Assembly: GCA_018057635.1 (NCBI GenBank)
Contig: JAGPDJ010000011.1
Location: 1 to 18,754, forward strand
Origin: Ferruginibacter sp.
GTDB taxonomy: Bacteria; Bacteroidota; Bacteroidia; Chitinophagales; Chitinophagaceae
Length of the DNA stretch: 18,754 bases
Reading direction: 5' to 3'
Shown piece by piece: positions 14,384-18,754 of this stretch. A program made the translations under genes and the position numbers. Below the pieces are notes generated by a model. The model did not search any database. It was not told the origin of the DNA and saw only the letters and a list, made by a program, of their open reading frames with translations. Position 1 is the first letter of the stretch. Every line of letters begins with the position of its first letter.

Positions 14384-16498
14384 GTGTCTGTATTTAACCA
14401 ATCAAGAAAAAATGTTATCCGGTTGATATTTATTGGCACGTTCCTGATAATTATCATCAGGCTTTTTACTTTACAGGTCGTTACCAGCAAATACAAGATA
14501 CTGGCTGATGACCAGGGCATATTCAGAAAGGTTATTTACCCCGACCGCGGAATTGTATTTGACAGGAAGAACAGGTCGGTACTACAAAATACCATTATCT
14601 ACGATTTGATGGTTATTCCGGGAAAGATCAGGGGAACCGATACAACCACCTTGTGCAACATCCTTCAAATTGATACTGCTGAGTTTAGAAAAAGGATCAT
14701 TACTGCCATCATTAAAAATAAAAGCTACAGGCCTTCCGTTTTTGAAGCATTACTTTCTGAAGAAAAAATGGCAAAGCTCAATGAGAATATGTTCAGGTTT
14801 GTACCCGGGTATTACCTGCAGGAAAGGCCGGTTAGAGATTACCCGTATGATGCAGGTGGTAATATTCTTGGTTACTTATCTGAAGTAGATTCTAATTTCT
14901 TAAAATACCATAAAGATGAAGGTTACCTGATAGGCGATTATGCAGGCAAAGCAGGCCTGGAAAAAACCTATGAAAAAGTGCTCATGGGGCAGCGGGGAAT
15001 TGAATTCTGGAAAAGGGATAATAAGAACAGGCTCACGGAAAGATATGAAAAAGGAAGTTTTGATACCATCGCTATAGCCGGGCAGAATATGTATACTTCG
15101 CTGGATATAGAATTACAGGAACTTGGAGAAAAACTGATGGAAAATAAAGTAGGTGCTGTTGTGGCAATAGATCCCAGAACCGGAGGCATATTGGCCATGG
15201 TAAGCAGCCCTACCTATAAACCCCGCTTGCTAACAGGATCGGAAAGACGCAAACATTATGCAAAATTACTGCTTGATCCAAGCCTTCCGCTCATTAACCG
15301 CACCGTGAATGCTTACTATTCGCCCGGTTCAACTTTTAAAACATTACAAGCGCTGGTTGGGTTACAGGAAGGAGTTATTACACCCACCACCACATTCAGC
15401 TGCAATGGCGCTTTTTATGGATGCGGTAAACCCATGCGTTGCCTCGATCCCGGCGTATGGGCTCTTAAAGGAGCCATTACCCATTCCTGTAATACTTACT
15501 TTGCAAATGTGATGCAACGGGTTATAAACAACCCCAAATATCCAAATTTCGACAGCAGCCTCAGCCAGTGGGCCAGGTATATGTATGCTTTTGGCCTCGG
15601 CCATAAATTAGGTGTGGATGTGCCTTCTGAAAAAAGCGGCCTCATCCCTACTCCAAAAACATATAATAAGATATATGGGGAAGGACATTGGAATTTCTGT
15701 ACTTTCCGGTCTGTGAGCATTGGACAGGGAGAAGTACTTGCAACTCCCATACAGGTAGCCAATGAAATGGCTTACCTGGCTAATAAAGGCTGGTATAAGA
15801 CTCCTCATATTGTAGATTCCATTGAAGGCGGCGATACGTTTGGCCTCCTGGATAAATTTAATGAAAAACATACTGCAGTAAATATTCATGACAGTATTTT
15901 TGAAGCCGTACACGACGGGATGCAGGGTGTTATGGAAAGTGGTACAGGCCGTTATGCAAAAGTGCCGGGAATTGTTGTTTGCGGTAAAACAGGTACAGTA
16001 GAAAACGCATACAAAGGAGTAAAACAAAAAGACCATGCTTTTTTTGCTGCTTTTGCACCGCGTGATAATCCCCGCATAGCCATTGCCGTTATATGCGAAA
16101 ACGCCGGTTTCGGGTCAACTTCTGCCGCACCAATTGCCAGCCTGATGATTGAAAAATACCTGAATGATTCTATCGCTGGCAAAGAAAGAAAGGCAAAGGC
16201 TGAAGCATTATCCAAGCTTAACCTGATACCTCCCCGCATTTACCGGGAATTGCGTGCACAGGATTCGATGATGCATTCAAAAGATACCGCATACCTGCTG
16301 GCCAAAGGCTATATTAAAATAGTAAGTGATTCAATAGGCGGAGATACTGAAGATGAAGCTGATATCATGGAAAACCTGAAAAAGGAAAAACAGAAAAAAC
16401 AATTGCCCGTAAAAGACAGCAACTTAATTAACCCTGCAGCGATCATTCCAAATGATAAAAAGAAACCAGGTAATAAGGATTCTGCAACCATTAATTAA
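14384..16498 (+). CDS. mrdA: Penicillin-binding protein 2 (elongation-specific transpeptidase)
   Basis: The predicted protein is 704 residues. A short cytoplasmic N-terminus is followed by one membrane anchor (about 11-30), the PBP dimerisation or pedestal domain with PDRGIVFDR (53-61), and a C-terminal transpeptidase domain. The active-site motifs are all present: S316-TFK (nucleophile S316, general base K319), S368-C-N (SxN) and K535-TG. It cross-links peptidoglycan during elongation, partnered with RodA, on the periplasmic face of the inner membrane. After about residue 620 there is a hydrophilic, Lys/Asp-rich tail that makes it longer than E. coli PBP2 (about 630). The start is GTG at 14384, which gives the standard N-terminus. 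It is separated from mreD by a repeat-bearing spacer and followed by rodA after 23 nt. Confidence 0.95.
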   Translation: MSVFNQSRKNVIRLIFIGTFLIIIIRLFTLQVVTSKYKILADDQGIFRKVIYPDRGIVFDRKNRSVLQNTIIYDLMVIPGKIRGTDTTTLCNILQIDTAEFRKRIITAIIKNKSYRPSVFEALLSEEKMAKLNENMFRFVPGYYLQERPVRDYPYDAGGNILGYLSEVDSNFLKYHKDEGYLIGDYAGKAGLEKTYEKVLMGQRGIEFWKRDNKNRLTERYEKGSFDTIAIAGQNMYTSLDIELQELGEKLMENKVGAVVAIDPRTGGILAMVSSPTYKPRLLTGSERRKHYAKLLLDPSLPLINRTVNAYYSPGSTFKTLQALVGLQEGVITPTTTFSCNGAFYGCGKPMRCLDPGVWALKGAITHSCNTYFANVMQRVINNPKYPNFDSSLSQWARYMYAFGLGHKLGVDVPSEKSGLIPTPKTYNKIYGEGHWNFCTFRSVSIGQGEVLATPIQVANEMAYLANKGWYKTPHIVDSIEGGDTFGLLDKFNEKHTAVNIHDSIFEAVHDGMQGVMESGTGRYAKVPGIVVCGKTGTVENAYKGVKQKDHAFFAAFAPRDNPRIAIAVICENAGFGSTSAAPIASLMIEKYLNDSIAGKERKAKAEALSKLNLIPPRIYRELRAQDSMMHSKDTAYLLAKGYIKIVSDSIGGDTEDEADIMENLKKEKQKKQLPVKDSNLINPAAIIPNDKKKPGNKDSATIN

Positions 16499-16521
16499 CC
16501 GCATGAAACAAATACAATTAT

Positions 16522-17871
16522 ATGTTACAGGGTAACCCATCTATTACAAAAGGAAAAGACTGGGTACTTATATGGTTATATGCTACCATTGTTATATTTG
16601 GGCTGGTGTGTATTTTTTCAGTGGAATATAAAAGCAACGATGATTTTTTTAAGAGCCTTTTCCAGTTTAAAAAAAATTACAGCAAACAGTTCCTGTACTT
16701 TGGAATCTGTATCATACTGGCTACATTCATCCTGCTTACAGACAGTAAATTCTTTACAGCCACTCCAAACATCCTGTATATTACGGGTATCATACTGATG
16801 CTGGCAACTTTTGTGGTTGGAAAAACGGTAAATGGTTCCAAAAGCTGGATACCACTGGGTTTCATGAACCTTCAACCCGTTGAATTATGTAAAATATTCA
16901 CTGCGCTTGCCCTTGCAAAATACCTTGCCCGGAATGATACGGACTTTAGTAAACCCCGGTCGCAGTTAATTGCAGCAGGTATTGCATTCCTTCCGGTTTT
17001 GTTTTCCATCCTTCAAAATGAAACAGGGCTGGCTTTGGTTTATTTCTCATTCTTATTACCCATGTACCGGGAAGGCCTTCCGCCGGGTTACCTGATCTTT
17101 GGGGCATCACTGGGTGTATTGCTTGTGGTTACATTGCTATTCCCTCCTTCAAGCCTGATCATCGCTTTGTCGGTAATTGCAGCTCTCACCATTTATTTTA
17201 TGAAGAGGAAAATAAAAAGAAATAAAGGGTTGCTGATCATCATCATCGGGCTATGGCTGGTTGCCAGCCTGTTTGTTGGTGTGGCAGTACCTTTCATATT
17301 CAAACATGTTTTTCAGAAATACCAGGCCGACAGGATATTCAGTATGGTGGGAAGGGATAATCCATTTGTGGATGAAAAAACAGCTTTGTTAAATGAGGTT
17401 GAACCGGATACAAAAAAAGCAAAAACAGACAAAGAGAATTACAATGTGAAGCAGTCGAAAATTGCAATTGGCTCTGGAGGAATTCTTGGAAAAGGATTTC
17501 TTAAAGGCACTCAAACACAGGGTGATTTTGTACCTGAACAACACACCGATTTTATTTTTACTTCAGTTGGTGAGAACTTTGGCTTTATAGGCAGCACCCT
17601 GTTAATGATCCTGTATTTTGGAATGATGTTGCGGATGGTATTCATTGCAGAAAGGCAACGAAGCACTTTTAGCCGGGTTTATGCCTATTCGGTAGTTGGT
17701 ATATTGTTTTTTCACGTAGCGATAAATATCTGCATGACAATAGGGCTGGCACCGGTGATTGGTATCACACTCCCGCTGATGAGTTATGGCGGTTCTTCAC
17801 TGCTAACTTTTACCATCTTACTTTTTATCCTGATTAAACTGGATGCTGACAGGCAAATGGTTCTTCGTTAA
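16522..17871 (+). CDS. rodA: Peptidoglycan glycosyltransferase RodA (SEDS family)
   Basis: The predicted protein is 449 residues with about ten membrane segments. SEDS-family marks are KTVNGSKSWIPLG (105-117), QPVELCKI, QSKIAIGSGGILGKGFLKGT (311-330), and P338-EQHTDF with D343 in the position of the catalytic Asp. MSYGGSSLLT lies near the C-terminus. RodA polymerises lipid II into glycan strands with PBP2. A charged segment at about 275-308, rich in Lys, Glu and Asp, makes the large extracytoplasmic loop longer than in E. coli RodA (370 residues). FtsW is the alternative in this family, but the position directly after PBP2 in the mre cluster favours RodA. ATG 16522 begins 23 nt after the PBP2 stop. 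Confidence 0.93.
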   Translation: MLQGNPSITKGKDWVLIWLYATIVIFGLVCIFSVEYKSNDDFFKSLFQFKKNYSKQFLYFGICIILATFILLTDSKFFTATPNILYITGIILMLATFVVGKTVNGSKSWIPLGFMNLQPVELCKIFTALALAKYLARNDTDFSKPRSQLIAAGIAFLPVLFSILQNETGLALVYFSFLLPMYREGLPPGYLIFGASLGVLLVVTLLFPPSSLIIALSVIAALTIYFMKRKIKRNKGLLIIIIGLWLVASLFVGVAVPFIFKHVFQKYQADRIFSMVGRDNPFVDEKTALLNEVEPDTKKAKTDKENYNVKQSKIAIGSGGILGKGFLKGTQTQGDFVPEQHTDFIFTSVGENFGFIGSTLLMILYFGMMLRMVFIAERQRSTFSRVYAYSVVGILFFHVAINICMTIGLAPVIGITLPLMSYGGSSLLTFTILLFILIKLDADRQMVLR

Positions 17872-17900
17872 CAAAAAATAATCTACAGAATTTATACCAA

Positions 17901-18644
17901 ATGAAAATAATCCCGCTGAGTGAAGGAAGTTTTACGATAGATAAAACAAAGGTTTTTATTCCTTTTGATAAATCAACTGATAAACTTCAGGATCGTGCTG
18001 TTGGAAGCTTGCTGGTAGAGATTCAGCCATTTGCCATTGTAACCGGTAAAGATGTTTTATTGCTGGATACGGGCCTTGGTTTTCACAACAGGAACGGGAA
18101 ACTGCAATTACACCAGAACCTGATTGATAACGGCATCAGTCCGGATGAAGTAACCAAAGTACTCTTAAGCCATTTGCACAAAGACCATGCAGGAGGTATA
18201 CAGGATAAACTTATTGATGGATATAACGAAGTGCTGAGTTTTCCCAATGCTACCTATTATGTAAACAAAAAGGAATTTGAATATGCATCTGATAATTCAA
18301 CCACATCATATGTAGCGGATGATTTTTCTCTTCTGGGTTCTTCAGGCAGGCTGGAACTTTTAAATGACAATGGCGTATTGGATGGTTATATCCGCTATGA
18401 ATTGTGCGGGGCACATTGCCCGTATCATATTGCTATCTGGATTGAGGAAGATGGTAAAACTATATTTTACGGTGGAGATGTAGCGCCGCAATTGCAACAG
18501 ATGAAAAGCCGTTTTGTTGCCAAGTATGATCATGATGGAAAAAAGAGTATGGAGTTACGCGTGAAATGGTGGGATGAAGGGCATGCGGGTAACTGGACCT
18601 TTTTATTTTATCATGATATTAAATCACCAATGGTTGCGTTGTAA
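17901..18644 (+). CDS. Metallo-beta-lactamase-fold hydrolase
   Basis: The predicted protein is 247 residues. It carries the MBL core: LLLDTGLG (53-60), the metal site H91-L-H93-K-D95-H96 in SHLHKDHAGG, H172 in GAHCPYH, D193 in YGGDV, and a late H239 in FYHD. These are the ligands of a binuclear metal site, so it should be an active hydrolase. There is no obvious signal peptide, so it is probably cytoplasmic. The substrate cannot be named; the superfamily includes lactonases, thioesterases (glyoxalase II), nucleases and quorum-quenching enzymes. It begins 29 nt after rodA and is probably co-transcribed, but a link to wall synthesis is only positional. The window shows 110 further bases after its stop, mostly an inverted repeat. 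Confidence 0.88.
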   Translation: MKIIPLSEGSFTIDKTKVFIPFDKSTDKLQDRAVGSLLVEIQPFAIVTGKDVLLLDTGLGFHNRNGKLQLHQNLIDNGISPDEVTKVLLSHLHKDHAGGIQDKLIDGYNEVLSFPNATYYVNKKEFEYASDNSTTSYVADDFSLLGSSGRLELLNDNGVLDGYIRYELCGAHCPYHIAIWIEEDGKTIFYGGDVAPQLQQMKSRFVAKYDHDGKKSMELRVKWWDEGHAGNWTFLFYHDIKSPMVAL

Positions 18645-18676
18645 GAAATCTTCTGGTGTCTCAATTTGAAAGTATT

Positions 18677-18751
18677 CGTCATTGCGAGGAACGAAGCAAT
18701 CTATACTAGATATAACATAAATTAAAGATTGCTTCGTTCCTCGCAATGACG
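18677..18751. repeat. Perfect 26-bp inverted repeat (dispersed palindrome or terminator)
   Basis: The arm at 18677-18702 (starts CGTCATTGCGAGGAACG) and the arm at 18726-18751 are perfect reverse complements over 26 nt, around an AT-rich 23-nt loop. It begins 32 nt after the stop of the MBL gene and could terminate the mre cluster transcript. The word GTCATTGCGAGGAACGAAGC resembles widely dispersed palindromic repeats that I recall from many bacterial genomes. The window ends 3 nt after the right arm, so a larger element cannot be excluded. Confidence 0.85.
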
Positions 18752-18754
18752 GTA

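Noticed and set aside
15608..16036. 142-codon open frame antisense to PBP2
   Set aside because: No recognisable motif; it lies entirely opposite the transpeptidase domain of a clear gene.
18677..18754. End of an insertion sequence
   Set aside because: The two arms form a closed 75-nt palindrome and no transposase is visible; a dispersed repeat or terminator fits better, although the window edge limits the view.

Overview
The base composition (AT-rich), weak Shine-Dalgarno signals, occasional TAnnTTTG-type -7 elements and the gene order mreB-mreC-mreD-PBP2-rodA all suggest a Bacteroidota chromosome. The protein sequences look most like Chitinophagaceae, but that family-level call is an impression. 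All the visible genes are chromosomal. I see no rRNA, tRNA, transposase, phage gene or CRISPR array.

Region 1 (1-2176, + strand) holds the C-terminal half of a MOFRL-type glycerate kinase cut by the window edge, then a Gfo/Idh/MocA-family NAD(P)-dependent oxidoreductase. Region 2 (2415-6372, + strand) is a compact three-gene operon: a DUF389 membrane protein, a two-domain protein, and an NhaD-type Na+/H+ antiporter. The genes are joined by a 1-nt overlap and a 2-nt gap. The two-domain protein fuses a glucosyl-3-phosphoglycerate-synthase-like GT-A glycosyltransferase to a SerB-type HAD phosphatase. I read the operon as a probable salt or osmotic-stress module: one polypeptide that would make and dephosphorylate a glycosyl-phosphoglycerate compatible solute, next to a sodium-expelling antiporter. 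This is the most interesting part of the window. The function is inferred, not shown.

Region 3 (6495-9881, - strand) has two diverged tandem POT-family peptide:proton symporters with a hairpin terminator between them. It is separated from the convergent antiporter gene by a long near-perfect inverted repeat. Region 4 (10091-11371, + strand) is purD (de novo purine synthesis), divergent from the POT genes.

Region 5 (11621-18644, + strand) is the cell-elongation cluster mreB, mreC, mreD, mrdA (PBP2), rodA, followed closely by a metallo-beta-lactamase-fold hydrolase. The cluster is interrupted by two repeat-rich spacers (12647-12747 and 14152-14383). The window ends in a perfect 26-bp inverted repeat (18677-18751). 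No gene-free stretch exceeds 300 bases.
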